Shown here: positions 1 to 8,692 of the stretch, piece after piece
How the letters are laid out: the number at the start of each line of letters is the position of its first letter
How positions within the stretch are numbered: the stretch's first letter is position 1
Origin: Methylococcaceae bacterium
Lineage (GTDB): Bacteria; Pseudomonadota; Gammaproteobacteria; Methylococcales; Methylomonadaceae
Length of the DNA stretch: 37,443 bases
Assembly (NCBI GenBank): GCA_013141155.1
Contig: JABFRM010000092.1
Span: 1 to 37,443 of the forward strand
Direction of reading: 5' to 3'
Notes under the pieces: model-generated
What the model was told of the DNA's origin: nothing
Databases searched by the model: none
Seen by the model: only the letters and a program-made list of their open reading frames with translations
Program-made: the position numbers and the translations under genes

Positions 1-1032
1 TTACTGCATCACCCTTATGAATCCTTTTCGCCGGTGATTGAATTTTTACGTCAAGCTGCCGCAGACCCTGATGTATTGGCGATTAAGCAGACTTTATATC
101 GTACTGGCCCTGATTCGCCAGTGGTTGACGCGTTAGTCAAAGCCGCGCGGGCGGGTAAAGAAGTGACTGTGGTTATCGAGTTGCGGGCGCGTTTTGATGA
201 GGGGGCTAATATTAAGCTGGCCTCGCGTTTGCAAGACGCCGCGGTGCATGTGGTGTATGGAGTGGTCGGTTATAAAACCCATGCCAAAATGTGCTTGGTT
301 TTGCGCCGCGAAGGTAAAGTACTCTGTAATTATGTGCATTTAGGCACAGGTAATTATCACCCCAAAACCGCGCGGCTTTATACTGATTATGGCTTGTTTT
401 CGGCGAATAAAGAATTGGGCGATGACGTCCGCCGCGTGTTTGTGCAACTCACCAGCCTAGGGCAGGTGAGCAAATTAAATAAGCTGCTGCAATCACCCTT
501 TACCTTGCATAAAGGCTTGATTGCCAAAATTGAGCGTGAAATGTTGCATGCCCAAAGTGGGAAGCCTGCCAGAATTATAATTAAAGTCAATGCGTTGGTG
601 GAGGAAGAAATTATTCGGGCGTTATATCGCGCCGCACAGGCGGGTGTCGAGATTAAATTGATTGTACGGGGAATTTGTTGCTTAAAACCGGGGATTAAGG
701 GGGTGTCTGAAAAAATTGAAGTGCGCTCAATTATAGGGCGGTTTTTAGAACATGCTCGGGTGTATGTGTTTAGCAATGAGGGTAACACTGAAGTATACGC
801 TGCCAGTGCCGACTTAATGCACCGGAACATGTTTAGGCGCGTAGAAATTTGTTTCCCTATTGAAAACAAAAAATTGCAGGAACGAATTTTGAATGACCTG
901 GAAGGCTATTTAAAAGACAACTCACAAGCGTGGCTATTGCAAAGTGACGGCAGTTATCATCGTGCTGTCTATGATGCCGAACAGCCTTTTCAGGTGCAAA
1001 CGGAATTATTGCAGACGCATTTGGCGGTTTAG
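1..1032 (+). CDS. ppk1: Polyphosphate kinase 1, C-terminal half (5' truncated by window edge)
   Basis: The frame is open from base 1, so the gene starts upstream; 343 residues of the roughly 700 usual for PPK1 are visible. PPK1 reversibly transfers the gamma phosphate of ATP onto inorganic polyphosphate at the membrane. The visible part opens with [10 protein letters not shown] and continues with IKQTLYRTG and YKTHAKM, which holds the histidine equivalent to the phosphorylated His435 of the E. coli enzyme. [19 protein letters not shown] follows. [10 protein letters not shown], further on, carries the second conserved active-site histidine. The GTG at 34 is only an internal valine codon, not the start. 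The gene converges on the LOG-family gene; no strong terminator is seen in the gap, only a degenerate repeat. The family assignment is secure. Confidence 0.97.
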   Translation, partial: LLHHPYESFSPVIEFLRQAAADPDVLAIKQTLYRTGPDSPVVDALVKAARAGKEVTVVIELRARFDEGANIKLASRLQDAAVHVVYGVVGYKTHAKMCLVLRREGKVLCNYVHLGTGNYHPKTARLYTDYGLFSANKELGDDVRRVFVQLTSLGQVSKLNKLLQSPFTLHKGLIAKIEREMLHAQSGKPARIIIKVNALVEEEIIRALYRAAQAGVEIKLIVRGICCLKPGIKGVSEKIEVRSIIGRFLEHARVYVFSNEGNTEVYAASADLMHRNMFRRVEICFPIENKKLQERILNDLEGYLKDNSQAWLLQSDGSYHRAVYDAEQPFQVQTELLQTHLAV

Positions 1033-1145
1033 TCGTTGTTAAATTAAATTAAAATGAAGTTATATTTTTCGGTATTAAGACCGACATGGACCGGCGCTTT
1101 TGGTTACTTATGATGCAATTCTGAAAGGCACATTTTATAAAATAT

Positions 1146-1190
1146 CCTCTAAGCCCTCTTTTCAAAAGAAGGGATCTTGGTGCTTAATAT
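1146..1190. repeat. Degenerate dispersed repeat, copy A
   Basis: This intergenic stretch reads CCTCTAAGCCCTCTTTTC, then AAAAGAAGGGATCTTGGTG, with imperfect inverted symmetry between CCCTCTTTT and AAAAGAAGGG. A similar arrangement (CCTCTAACGCTCTTTTAAC, then GGGGAGGGCTAGGTG) lies at about 8555-8594, also just downstream of a gene's 3' end. The two look like decayed members of one short interspersed repeat. Homology is inferred from the shared order of words rather than an exact match. It could serve as a weak terminator between ppk1 and the convergent gene. Confidence 0.45.
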
Positions 1191-1234
1191 TAATTATACA
1201 CAATAGAATTAATGACTTAAATTTAGTAACGGTT

Positions 1235-1816
1235 TTAAGTATTGACCAAGTTAATCCAGCGATCAAGCCCTGGCGCCTTATATTCCAGCAGTTTATCAAT
1301 TATTGCACTTGGGTTGTCATCAATTAACAGCAGCGCCCGATGTTTAGGGCTAACAAATTGTTCAGTCACCGCATGGTTTAAAAAAGTAATCAACGCATCG
1401 TAGTAGCCATTAATATTCAGCAAGGCACAGGGTTTTTGATGCAACCCCAATTGCGCCCATGTGAGTATTTCAAACAATTCTTCCAGTGTTCCCAACCCAC
1501 CAGGCAATGCAATAAAACCGTCGGCCAATTCAGCCATGAGTGCTTTACGCTGGTGCATGGAATCCACAATTTTCAGTTCGGTTAAGTGCTTATGCAAGAC
1601 TTCTTTTTCGACCAGCACTTGCGGCATTACGCCAATAACCTTACCGCCGTTTGCCATCACAGCATTGGCTATGACGCTCATAATGCCGATGTTGGCGCCG
1701 CCATAGACCAGAGTTAGGTTACGTTTCGCCAATTCGGCACCCAGTTGTTCTGCGGCGGCTCGAGATTTCGGATTTTTGCCCATGTTGGAACCGCAATAGA
1801 CACAGATACTGTTCAT
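1235..1816 (-). CDS. LOG-family protein (TIGR00730, cytokinin riboside phosphate phosphoribohydrolase-like)
   Basis: A 193-residue protein with the two signatures of the LOG (lonely guy) family: SICVYCGSNMG near the N-terminus, and PGGLGTLEELFEILTW in the middle, the PGGxGTxxE nucleotide-binding and catalytic motif. An MHQRKALM segment lies between them. Family members cleave the N-glycosidic bond of nucleoside monophosphates, releasing the base and ribose 5-phosphate; they are cytosolic. Bacterial substrates are often AMP-like and the physiological role is usually unknown. It begins with ATG 14 bases after the symporter gene on the same strand, so the two are probably cotranscribed. No clear Shine-Dalgarno sequence is visible. 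Older annotations may call this family lysine decarboxylase, which is wrong. Confidence 0.93.
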   Translation of the reverse strand: MNSICVYCGSNMGKNPKSRAAAEQLGAELAKRNLTLVYGGANIGIMSVIANAVMANGGKVIGVMPQVLVEKEVLHKHLTELKIVDSMHQRKALMAELADGFIALPGGLGTLEELFEILTWAQLGLHQKPCALLNINGYYDALITFLNHAVTEQFVSPKHRALLLIDDNPSAIIDKLLEYKAPGLDRWINLVNT

Positions 1817-1830
1817 TTTAATATTGGGCG

Positions 1831-3090
1831 TTATTTAATTTTAGGGGCGTAAGCGGTTGCAACCGGCTGGGTCAGCGTTTGCACCACCAAGCTGCCGATC
1901 ATATCGCCTTCAACATTAACGACGGTTCTGACCGTATCTAATAAACGGTCTATAGGTAATAGTATGGCAATGGCTTCTGCGGGTAAGCCCACTGATTGCA
2001 AGACCATCACCATCGTTACCATGCCTGCGCTGGGGATGCCTGGCGCACCAATGGCGGCTAACATGGCGGTGAGGAAGACGATAGTTTGTTGCAATAAACT
2101 CAGTTCTACACCCGTTAAGTTGGCAATGAATAATGCTGCTGCTGCTTCGTATAATGCGGTGCCGTCCATATTAACGGTTGCCCCCAGGGACACCACAAAC
2201 CCCGCAATATTTTTATCGACGTTTAAATGCTTTTCTGCGCAACGTAAGGTTACTGGTAAGGTGGCGGAGCTGGAGCTGGTGGCGAAAGCAGTAATGAGCG
2301 ATTCTCTTGCACCTTTGAAAAAGAAAGCCGGTGTTATTCTGGTGATAGCATAAAGAATCAGCGGTAACACTACCAGTCCATGAAATAAGGTGGTGCCGAT
2401 GACCACCACAATAAATTTAGCCAATGTGCTTAACAAGGCGATATTTTGGGTGGCGACTAATTTGGTCAGTAACGCAAAGATCCCCAGCGGCGCGACTTTC
2501 ATAATCCAGTTGACGATTAGCATAATGATCGTCAGCAGTTCTTCAATCAGGTTCAAAAGGGTTGGCGACTTTTCCGCCGACACGACCAATGCGATACCTA
2601 AAAATAAGGCAAAAATTACCACCGCGAGTATGTCGCCGTGTACCATCGCTGCTAAAGGATTAATAAATAAACCGTGGAAAAAATGCCTGATGAAGTCAGG
2701 CATCGTCAAGCTTTTAGCGCTGAAATGTTGAAGTTCGGCATCGAACAAATGAATATCTAAGCCTTTACCCAACTGAAAAAAATTAGAAGCACCAAGCCCA
2801 AGCAATACTGCCAATGAAGACGTAAGCAGAAAAAATAGTAAGGTGACTTTCCAGACTTGATGCCTATTACGGTGATTACGCAAATGCGCCACGCCGACTG
2901 TAATAGAGGTAAATACCAGTGGGATCAAGATCATTTTCAGCAAATCGATGAAGGTATTGCCGACAATGTCACACCCAAAAATGGCTTGTTTATACAGAGC
3001 GGCATCCACTCCAAGCTGTTGCAGAATCATGCCGCAAATCAGGCTGGCGATAACCGCACTGAAAATTTGTGTGTTGAGTGAAAATTTCAC
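1831..3090 (-). CDS. Dicarboxylate/amino acid:cation symporter (DAACS family)
   Basis: A 419-residue inner-membrane transporter of the GltP/DctA type. The family signature GATVNMDGTALYEAAAALF is present, as are the serine-rich re-entrant loop ATSSSSATLPVTL and GIPSAGMVTMVMVL in the second re-entrant loop. Eight hydrophobic segments are expected and long hydrophobic runs are visible throughout. It would import C4-dicarboxylates or glutamate/aspartate with H+ or Na+; the substrate cannot be decided from sequence alone. The start codon is GTG, with no obvious Shine-Dalgarno sequence. The small unknown gene lies 41 bases upstream on the same strand and the LOG-family gene 14 bases downstream. Confidence 0.95.
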   Translation of the reverse strand: MKFSLNTQIFSAVIASLICGMILQQLGVDAALYKQAIFGCDIVGNTFIDLLKMILIPLVFTSITVGVAHLRNHRNRHQVWKVTLLFFLLTSSLAVLLGLGASNFFQLGKGLDIHLFDAELQHFSAKSLTMPDFIRHFFHGLFINPLAAMVHGDILAVVIFALFLGIALVVSAEKSPTLLNLIEELLTIIMLIVNWIMKVAPLGIFALLTKLVATQNIALLSTLAKFIVVVIGTTLFHGLVVLPLILYAITRITPAFFFKGARESLITAFATSSSSATLPVTLRCAEKHLNVDKNIAGFVVSLGATVNMDGTALYEAAAALFIANLTGVELSLLQQTIVFLTAMLAAIGAPGIPSAGMVTMVMVLQSVGLPAEAIAILLPIDRLLDTVRTVVNVEGDMIGSLVVQTLTQPVATAYAPKIK

Positions 3091-3131
3091 GGTTAATAAA
3101 GTTGATATGGGGCTTTTAGAAAAACCAACGA

Positions 3132-3344
3132 TTATTTACCGGTAATCGATTTTTCCAATTTTCGGCATTGGCCGGCATCCAGCCATCTTTCGCACCATAC
3201 ATCTAAAGCCGCAGCATCTGCCTGCATCTGATGAAATTCCTGCTGGGCTAAATCCGGTTGCTCTTTGGGCCACCAAGAACGCGTGTCAAATTGTCTTTGA
3301 ATGTATTGTTGTGCTGCGCTTAAGTCTGTAGGGTTTATTTTCAT
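3132..3344 (-). CDS. Small hypothetical protein, 70 residues
   Basis: I do not recognise this protein. The open frame extends to 3398, but the ATG at 3344 is preferred because GGAG lies about 9 bases before it and the residues upstream look like non-coding sequence. The product begins MKINPTDLSAAQQYIQRQF and has a central SWWPKEQPDLAQQEFHQM followed by a helix-prone region containing VWCERWLDAGQC. It is soluble, without signal peptide or membrane segment. It is rich in Gln, Trp and Asp, has two cysteines near the C-terminus, and ends in a lysine-containing tail. It is on the same strand as, and just upstream of, the symporter gene, and downstream of glgA beyond a REP-like hairpin. Confidence 0.7.
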   Translation of the reverse strand: MKINPTDLSAAQQYIQRQFDTRSWWPKEQPDLAQQEFHQMQADAAALDVWCERWLDAGQCRKLEKSITGK

Positions 3345-3417
3345 GTCAGTTTTCTCCATCTTAATCAACGGTTGTAAGGGTGCTAAGTATTTAAGCATAA
3401 GTTTTCAAGTATAACGG

Positions 3418-3460
3418 TTAAGCCGATCATGGTTCGACAGGCTCACCACGAACGGCTTAA
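3418..3460. repeat. REP-like palindromic repeat (GTTCGACAGGCTCACCACGAAC family)
   Basis: The outer arms TTAAGCC (3418-3424) and GGCTTAA (3454-3460) flank inner arms GTTCG (3432-3436) and CGAAC (3449-3453), so the transcript of either strand can fold into a bulged hairpin. The core is a dispersed repeat known from many proteobacterial genomes. It sits directly downstream of glgA and may stabilise or end that transcript. A diverged relative lies at 10171-10212, between malQ and aqpZ. Confidence 0.75.
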
Positions 3461-3513
3461 TATCTTTCCTGACTTGAAACAAATGCCCGAAAACTTTAGT
3501 CTGGCTACTTGTT

Positions 3514-4947
3514 TTATAATTGTTCGTAAAGCTTTAAATATTGTTGCGCGCTGTTTTGCCACGAAAAATCTTTTCGCATGGCATTTTTTTGCAGTTGCCG
3601 CCAGGTTTTGGGATCATTAAAGAGTAACTGGCAGCGCTTAATGGCCTCCAATAAAGCGCCTGCATGTGGTGCATTGAACACGATGCCGCTGGCAGTATGG
3701 TCGTTAATGGTTTCTGGTATGGCATCGACAACCGTGTCTGCTAAGCCGCCAGTTTTGCGGACAATGGGTAAGGTGCCATAACGTTGACTGTATAGTTGAT
3801 TGAGTCCACAGGGTTCAAAGCGCGATGGCATCAGAAAAATATCGGCACCCGCTTCAATCAGGTGTGCCAAAGATTCATCGTAGCCGATGCGTATGGCTAT
3901 TTTAGTCGGGTTATTTTGCGCAAAACGCTGTAAGCGTTCTTCAAAAACTTTATCACCACTGCCTAAGAGTACAAATTGACAAGGCATATTAATCATTTCT
4001 GGTAGGCAATCTAATACCATATCGATGCCTTTTTGATCCACCAAGCGACTGATTAAAGCAAACAGCGGAAGTTTCGGCGCCACTGGTAAGTTCATGGCTT
4101 GTTGTAAAGCAGCTTTATTGAGCTGTTTTTTGTCCAGGTTGTCGGCATCATATTGGCTGGCGAGCGTACTGTCGGTTGCGGGATCCCATTGTTCCAGATC
4201 CATGCCGTTGATAATGCCAGTTAAATGTGCTTGGCGATATTTCAGTAAGTCTTCCAGCCCGTAGCCGAATTCGGCGGTTTGAATTTCTTCGGCATAGGTG
4301 GGGCTGACGGTAGTGATGTGATCGGAAAACGCCAATCCGCCTTTAATAAATGACAGTTGATTGTGAAATTCAAGGCCATTTGGATTCCAGAGTCGTCCAG
4401 GTAAATTGAGCTGCGGGTAGGTCGAGGCAGGGAATATACCTTGGTAGGCCATATTATGAATGGTAAATACGGTAGCTGGGCGTGTGGTTTCCAGGGATAG
4501 CAACGCGGGGGTTAAGCCCGTTTGCCAATCGTTACAATGCACAATATCGGGTTGCCAGTCTAAATAAGCGCGGTTGGTCGCGATTTCAGCGGCAATTCTG
4601 CAAAATAACGCAAAGCGTTCGGCATTATTGGGCCAAGCTTGTCCGTGTATATCGACATAGGGGTTACCCGGCATACTAAAATAAGCAGGGTAATCGACCA
4701 GCCAAATAATAACGTTACTATCCTGCATGCGGCTTTCCAGGATATTAACGTCACTATTGTTAACTCGGACGGTGCAGCGATAGTAAACTTCTTGGTTAGT
4801 TTTAATGGCTTGATAAAAGGGCAGCAGTATGCGTATATCTTGACCAAGCTCGGCCAACGCTTTAGGCAAGCTCCCAGCGACGTCAGCGAGTCCCCCAGTT
4901 TTGATTAAAGGATGCGCTTCAGAGGTTACAAAAAGTATTTTCTTCAT
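3514..4947 (-). CDS. glgA: Glycogen synthase (ADP-glucose, GT5)
   Basis: A 477-residue cytosolic enzyme, typical length for bacterial GlgA. It transfers glucose from ADP-glucose to the non-reducing end of alpha-1,4-glucan. The N-terminus MKKILFVTSEAHPLIKTGGL holds the KTGGL motif that binds ADP-glucose. The C-terminal half has LISRLVDQKGIDM, MPSRFEPCGLNQLYSQRYG and RKTGGLADTV, the GT-B donor site with the conserved E in EPCGL. It starts with ATG, 21 bases after glgB on the same strand, so glgB-glgA form an operon. Its end is followed by a REP-like hairpin. Together with glgC (ADP-glucose supply) and glgB (branching) it makes the storage polysaccharide. Confidence 0.97.
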   Translation of the reverse strand: MKKILFVTSEAHPLIKTGGLADVAGSLPKALAELGQDIRILLPFYQAIKTNQEVYYRCTVRVNNSDVNILESRMQDSNVIIWLVDYPAYFSMPGNPYVDIHGQAWPNNAERFALFCRIAAEIATNRAYLDWQPDIVHCNDWQTGLTPALLSLETTRPATVFTIHNMAYQGIFPASTYPQLNLPGRLWNPNGLEFHNQLSFIKGGLAFSDHITTVSPTYAEEIQTAEFGYGLEDLLKYRQAHLTGIINGMDLEQWDPATDSTLASQYDADNLDKKQLNKAALQQAMNLPVAPKLPLFALISRLVDQKGIDMVLDCLPEMINMPCQFVLLGSGDKVFEERLQRFAQNNPTKIAIRIGYDESLAHLIEAGADIFLMPSRFEPCGLNQLYSQRYGTLPIVRKTGGLADTVVDAIPETINDHTASGIVFNAPHAGALLEAIKRCQLLFNDPKTWRQLQKNAMRKDFSWQNSAQQYLKLYEQL

Positions 4948-4968
4948 TGCGAGTATGTGTCGTTGTTA

Positions 4969-7143
4969 TTATTGTTTTAAGATGATTGCCCCTAACGGTG
5001 GCAAGGTCAGACTAATGCTGTGTGGATGATTCATCCACGCTTCGGGGGTGGTTAACACCATGCTGTTGCCGACATTGCTGCCGGCATAATAGGTGGAATC
5101 AGAATTAAAAATCTCCAGGTAACGACCTTCTGTAGGCACGCCAATTTTATAGTTTTCTCTAATGACCGGTGTAAAATTCAGCACGACGATTAAATCTTCT
5201 TGTGTGGTTTTACGGCGATAGCTGATAATGGATTGATCAACATCATGGCAGTTAATCCATTCAAAGCCTTCATGCGAAAAATCATAGTGAAATAATGCAG
5301 GTTGGGTTTTATATAAATGATTAAGGTCTTTTACCAGAGCCTTAATGCCTTTATGGTGTGAGTAGTCCAGCACATACCAGTCTAGGGCATGATTAAAATT
5401 CCATTCGTTGCCCTGTCCAAATTCACAACCCATAAATAATAATTTTTTACCGGGATAGGTGAACATAAAGGTATACAACAAGCGTAAATTGGCGCAACGT
5501 TGCCATTCATCACCGGGCATTTTGTTCAGCAACGAGCCTTTGCCGTGCACAACTTCATCATGCGAAAACGGCAGCACAAAATTTTCGGTAAAGGCATATA
5601 GCAAACCGAAGGTAAGCTGGTCGTGATGATATTTACGGTGGATGGGTTCTTCCTGCATATAGTGGAGCATATCGTGCATCCAGCCCATATTCCATTTCAT
5701 CGAGAAACCTAAACCGCCGGTCCAGACCGGGCGCGTTACTTGCGGCCAAGCGGTGGATTCTTCCGCCAGCACGACAGAACCTGGGTGTTCTGCATGGGTC
5801 ACTGCATTTAGTTCACGCAAGAAATCAATGGCTTCCAGATTCTCGTTGCCGCCATATTGGTTTGGAATCCAATCATGGTCTTCGCGTGAATAATCCAAGT
5901 ACAGCATGGAGGCCACCGCATCCACGCGGAGGCCGTCCAGATGGTATTCTTCCAGCCAGAATATAGCGCTGGATAACAAAAAATTTTTAACCTCATTGCG
6001 CCCGTAGTTGTAGATCAACGTCCCCCAATCGCGATGCTCACCTTTACGCGGGTCTTCATGTTCATACAGCGCGCTGCCATCAAAACGCGCCAAGCCAAAG
6101 GCATCTTTGGGGAAATGCGCCGGCACCCAATCCAGAATAATGCCGATGTTGTTTTGATGGCAAAGATCAACAAAATAACGAAAATCATCGGGTGCGCCGT
6201 GGCGACTGGTTGGGGCAAAATAGCCAGTAGTTTGGTAGCCCCAAGATGCGTCTAACGGATGCTCAGTGATCGGGAGTAATTCAATATGCGTAAAACCCAT
6301 GTCTTTCACGTAATCGAGCAATTGCACGGCGAAATCTCGATAATTTAAGAAATTACCGCGTTCATCGCGTTGCCAAGAGCCTAAATGCACTTCGTAAATC
6401 GAGATGGGGCGGTGTTGCCAGTCAAAATGTGTGCGGGTGTTCATCCATTCGTCGTCTTGCCAGGTATAGCTATTTTCAGCTACGACAATGCTGGCGGTGA
6501 GCGGGCGAAATTCAAAACGTTGTGCATAAGGATCTGTTTTAACTAACAATTCTTGGGTATGGCGGTTGAGGATTTCAAATTTATACAGGCAGCCATCGGT
6601 CAGTCCGGGTATAAAAATCTCCCAAATACCACTGCTGCCGAGGCTACGCATGGGATTGCAGCGGCCATCCCATTTATTGAATTCGCCGACCAGGCTGACC
6701 CGTTGCGCATTGGGTGCCCAGACGCTGAATAACACGCCGCTGATTTGATCAATACTGTGAATATGACTACCCAGTTTATTGTAAATGTGCCAATGCTTTC
6801 CTTCGCTGAATAAATGTTGATCAAATTCAGGTAGTTGTGCGGTGAAATCATAAGGGTCGCAGTGGCTGTGCGTGCTGCCGTCTTTATCTAGCCAGTTCAA
6901 TTCATAATGTGCAGGAAATTCGGTAGGGTCAATTGCAATTTGGAAAAAATCAGATTCGGGAATGCGTTCCAAAGTGAGCTTGGGGCTTTTTAGGGTAACG
7001 GTTTCCGCATAAGGCAGGTAAACAGTCAAGTTAGTTTTACCGTCTTTACTGTGTTTACCCAGTACCGAATAAGGGTCGTGATGTTTAGCTTGGCTGAGTA
7101 AACTTAAATTACTATCAAGCGTGTTTATTGATGTTTTTTTCAC
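4969..7143 (-). CDS. glgB: 1,4-alpha-glucan branching enzyme (GH13_9)
   Basis: A 724-residue enzyme, full length for GlgB. It cuts alpha-1,4 chains and re-attaches them as alpha-1,6 branches. An N-terminal branching-enzyme N2-like region (about 20-110) precedes a CBM48 domain (about 125-230, with [20 protein letters not shown]). The (beta/alpha)8 catalytic core follows: [12 protein letters not shown], nucleophile D408 in [11 protein letters not shown], acid/base E461 in VLAEESTAW, and the [13 protein letters not shown] motif. A C-terminal all-beta domain ends the protein. The start is GTG at 7143, with GAGG about 10 bases upstream; the nearby ATG is out of frame and hits a stop immediately. 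It is transcribed divergently from glgC across a 100-base gap. Confidence 0.97.
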   Translation of the reverse strand: MKKTSINTLDSNLSLLSQAKHHDPYSVLGKHSKDGKTNLTVYLPYAETVTLKSPKLTLERIPESDFFQIAIDPTEFPAHYELNWLDKDGSTHSHCDPYDFTAQLPEFDQHLFSEGKHWHIYNKLGSHIHSIDQISGVLFSVWAPNAQRVSLVGEFNKWDGRCNPMRSLGSSGIWEIFIPGLTDGCLYKFEILNRHTQELLVKTDPYAQRFEFRPLTASIVVAENSYTWQDDEWMNTRTHFDWQHRPISIYEVHLGSWQRDERGNFLNYRDFAVQLLDYVKDMGFTHIELLPITEHPLDASWGYQTTGYFAPTSRHGAPDDFRYFVDLCHQNNIGIILDWVPAHFPKDAFGLARFDGSALYEHEDPRKGEHRDWGTLIYNYGRNEVKNFLLSSAIFWLEEYHLDGLRVDAVASMLYLDYSREDHDWIPNQYGGNENLEAIDFLRELNAVTHAEHPGSVVLAEESTAWPQVTRPVWTGGLGFSMKWNMGWMHDMLHYMQEEPIHRKYHHDQLTFGLLYAFTENFVLPFSHDEVVHGKGSLLNKMPGDEWQRCANLRLLYTFMFTYPGKKLLFMGCEFGQGNEWNFNHALDWYVLDYSHHKGIKALVKDLNHLYKTQPALFHYDFSHEGFEWINCHDVDQSIISYRRKTTQEDLIVVLNFTPVIRENYKIGVPTEGRYLEIFNSDSTYYAGSNVGNSMVLTTPEAWMNHPHSISLTLPPLGAIILKQ

Positions 7144-7144
7144 G

Positions 7145-7174
7145 TTAGCATGACCTCAGTTGTAGTAATATAAT
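7145..7174 (+). promoter_or_regulatory. Candidate sigma-70 promoter of glgC
   Basis: A perfect -10 hexamer TATAAT (7169-7174) lies 18 bases after TTAGCA (7145-7150), a 4-of-6 match to the -35 consensus. The expected start of transcription, near 7181, leaves a leader of about 60 bases before the glgC ATG. The -35 nearly abuts the glgB GTG, so the glgB and glgC promoters must share this short region and may compete. Confidence 0.5.
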
Positions 7175-7243
7175 GGCGTTGAAACAGATGTTACCAAATA
7201 AAGATACAGTTAAGTAGCCATATTTATTATCAGGGGATAAAAA

Positions 7244-8527
7244 ATGAAAAACATCGACAATCCGCACTTCGACCATTATGTCAGCCATTTAACCCGTAAC
7301 ACTATTGCCTTGATTTTGGCGGGTGGGCGAGGCTCAAGATTACATCAGATGACCGATTGGCGCGCCAAGCCTGCCGTACCTTTTGGTGGTAAATTTCGGA
7401 TTATTGATTTCCCCTTATCAAACTGTATGAATTCCGGCATCCGCAAAATTGCCGTGTTGACGCAATATAAATCCGATTCTTTGATTCGCCATATTCAGCA
7501 AGGCTGGGGGTTTTTACGCGGAGAGTTTGGCGAATATGTTGATTTAATGCCGGCACAGCAGCGTTTGGATGAAAATTCTTGGTACGCCGGAACCGCAGAT
7601 GCGATTTATCAAAACATCGATATTCTCCGCAGCCGTAAGCCGGAGCATATTTTAATTTTAGCAGGTGATCATATTTATAAAATGGATTATAGCGCCATGT
7701 TAGCGGATCATGTCGCTAATAATGCTGATTTAACCATTGGTTGCATTGAGGTTTCTCTTGCCGAGGCATCTGCTTTTGGTGTGATGGATGTGGATGAGTC
7801 GCGGCGCGTTAAGGCATTTGTGGAGAAACCTGAGTGTCCTCCTAAAATGCCTGGTCGTGAAAATACCGCCTTGGCGTCGATGGGCATTTATATTTTTAAT
7901 GCTGATTTTTTATACGAACAACTGATTAAAGATGCTGATACTAAAGGATCAACGCGCGACTTTGGTAAAGACATTATCCCCTCGGTTATCAATAAATATC
8001 GGGTGAATGCGTATCCATTTCTGGATATGCAGAATTCTGAAGTACAAAGTTATTGGCGCGATGTGGGTACCATAGATGCCTATTGGTCAGCCAATATGGA
8101 GTTGATTGGCGTCAATCCTGATTTAAACTTATACGATAAAACCTGGCCGATTTGGACGAATCAAGAACAAACACCCCCTGCAAAATTTGTGTTTGATGAT
8201 GAAGATCGGCGCGGCGTTGCAATTGACTCAATGGTGTCTGGTGGCTGCGTGGTGTCGGGTGCCACCGTTAAACATTCGTTATTATTTTCCAACGTGCGCG
8301 TTAATTCTTATACTACGGTGGTTGATTCGGTGGTGTTACCCGAAGTCACCATTGGACGGCATTGCCGGATTACCAAAACTATCATTGATAAAGGCTGTAA
8401 TATACCGGAAGGCACTATTATTGGTGCAGACCCCGTTGCCGATGCGAAAAAGTTCCATGTCAGCCCCGGTGGGGTGGTGTTGGTGACGCCTGATATGCTG
8501 GGGCAAGCGCGGCATTACGTGCGCTAG
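7244..8527 (+). CDS. glgC: Glucose-1-phosphate adenylyltransferase
   Basis: A 427-residue enzyme of normal GlgC length. It makes ADP-glucose and pyrophosphate from ATP and glucose 1-phosphate, the committed and usually allosteric step of glycogen synthesis. The nucleotidyltransferase motif [20 protein letters not shown] is at about residues 23-42, followed by [29 protein letters not shown] and [14 protein letters not shown] left-handed beta-helix region closes the protein ([14 protein letters not shown], and [16 protein letters not shown] at the end). A strong Shine-Dalgarno (CAGGGGAT) fixes the ATG at 7244. The gene is divergent from glgBA and followed by malQ on the same strand. Confidence 0.97.
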   Translation: MKNIDNPHFDHYVSHLTRNTIALILAGGRGSRLHQMTDWRAKPAVPFGGKFRIIDFPLSNCMNSGIRKIAVLTQYKSDSLIRHIQQGWGFLRGEFGEYVDLMPAQQRLDENSWYAGTADAIYQNIDILRSRKPEHILILAGDHIYKMDYSAMLADHVANNADLTIGCIEVSLAEASAFGVMDVDESRRVKAFVEKPECPPKMPGRENTALASMGIYIFNADFLYEQLIKDADTKGSTRDFGKDIIPSVINKYRVNAYPFLDMQNSEVQSYWRDVGTIDAYWSANMELIGVNPDLNLYDKTWPIWTNQEQTPPAKFVFDDEDRRGVAIDSMVSGGCVVSGATVKHSLLFSNVRVNSYTTVVDSVVLPEVTIGRHCRITKTIIDKGCNIPEGTIIGADPVADAKKFHVSPGGVVLVTPDMLGQARHYVR

Positions 8528-8549
8528 CGATCTGTAATGGCGCTTTAAA

Positions 8550-8600
8550 AAGTTCCTCTAACGCTCTTTTAACTATAAGGGGAGGGCTAGGTGTTTATTT
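8550..8600. repeat. Degenerate dispersed repeat, copy B
   Basis: This intergenic stretch between glgC and malQ contains TTCCTCTAACGCTCTTTT, then ATAAGGGGAGGGCTAGGTG. It parallels the copy at about 1146-1190 in word order (CCTCTAA, CTCTTTT, purine-rich GGG block, TAGGTG or TTGGTG). No strong terminator stem can be drawn. The pair is judged homologous by eye only. Confidence 0.4.
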
Positions 8601-8692
8601 TATCAAATAAATATCGGTTACTTTTTCTGCTGTTGTGATTGAGCGTAAGATCAGATTTTCTGAACTTAAGGTACGCAAATAGTGAGGCTTTA

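Noticed and set aside
34-1032. GTG at 34 as the ppk1 start
   Set aside because: The upstream in-frame residues ([11 protein letters not shown]) are conserved PPK1 sequence, so the gene is simply cut by the window edge.
1100-1327. 75-codon plus-strand open frame after ppk1
   Set aside because: It runs through the repeat and into the opposite-strand LOG-family gene; the product is low-complexity and lacks a Shine-Dalgarno sequence.
3430-3455. tRNA T-arm (GGTTCGA)
   Set aside because: The GTTCGA belongs to the REP-like palindrome; no acceptor stem or anticodon arm surrounds it.
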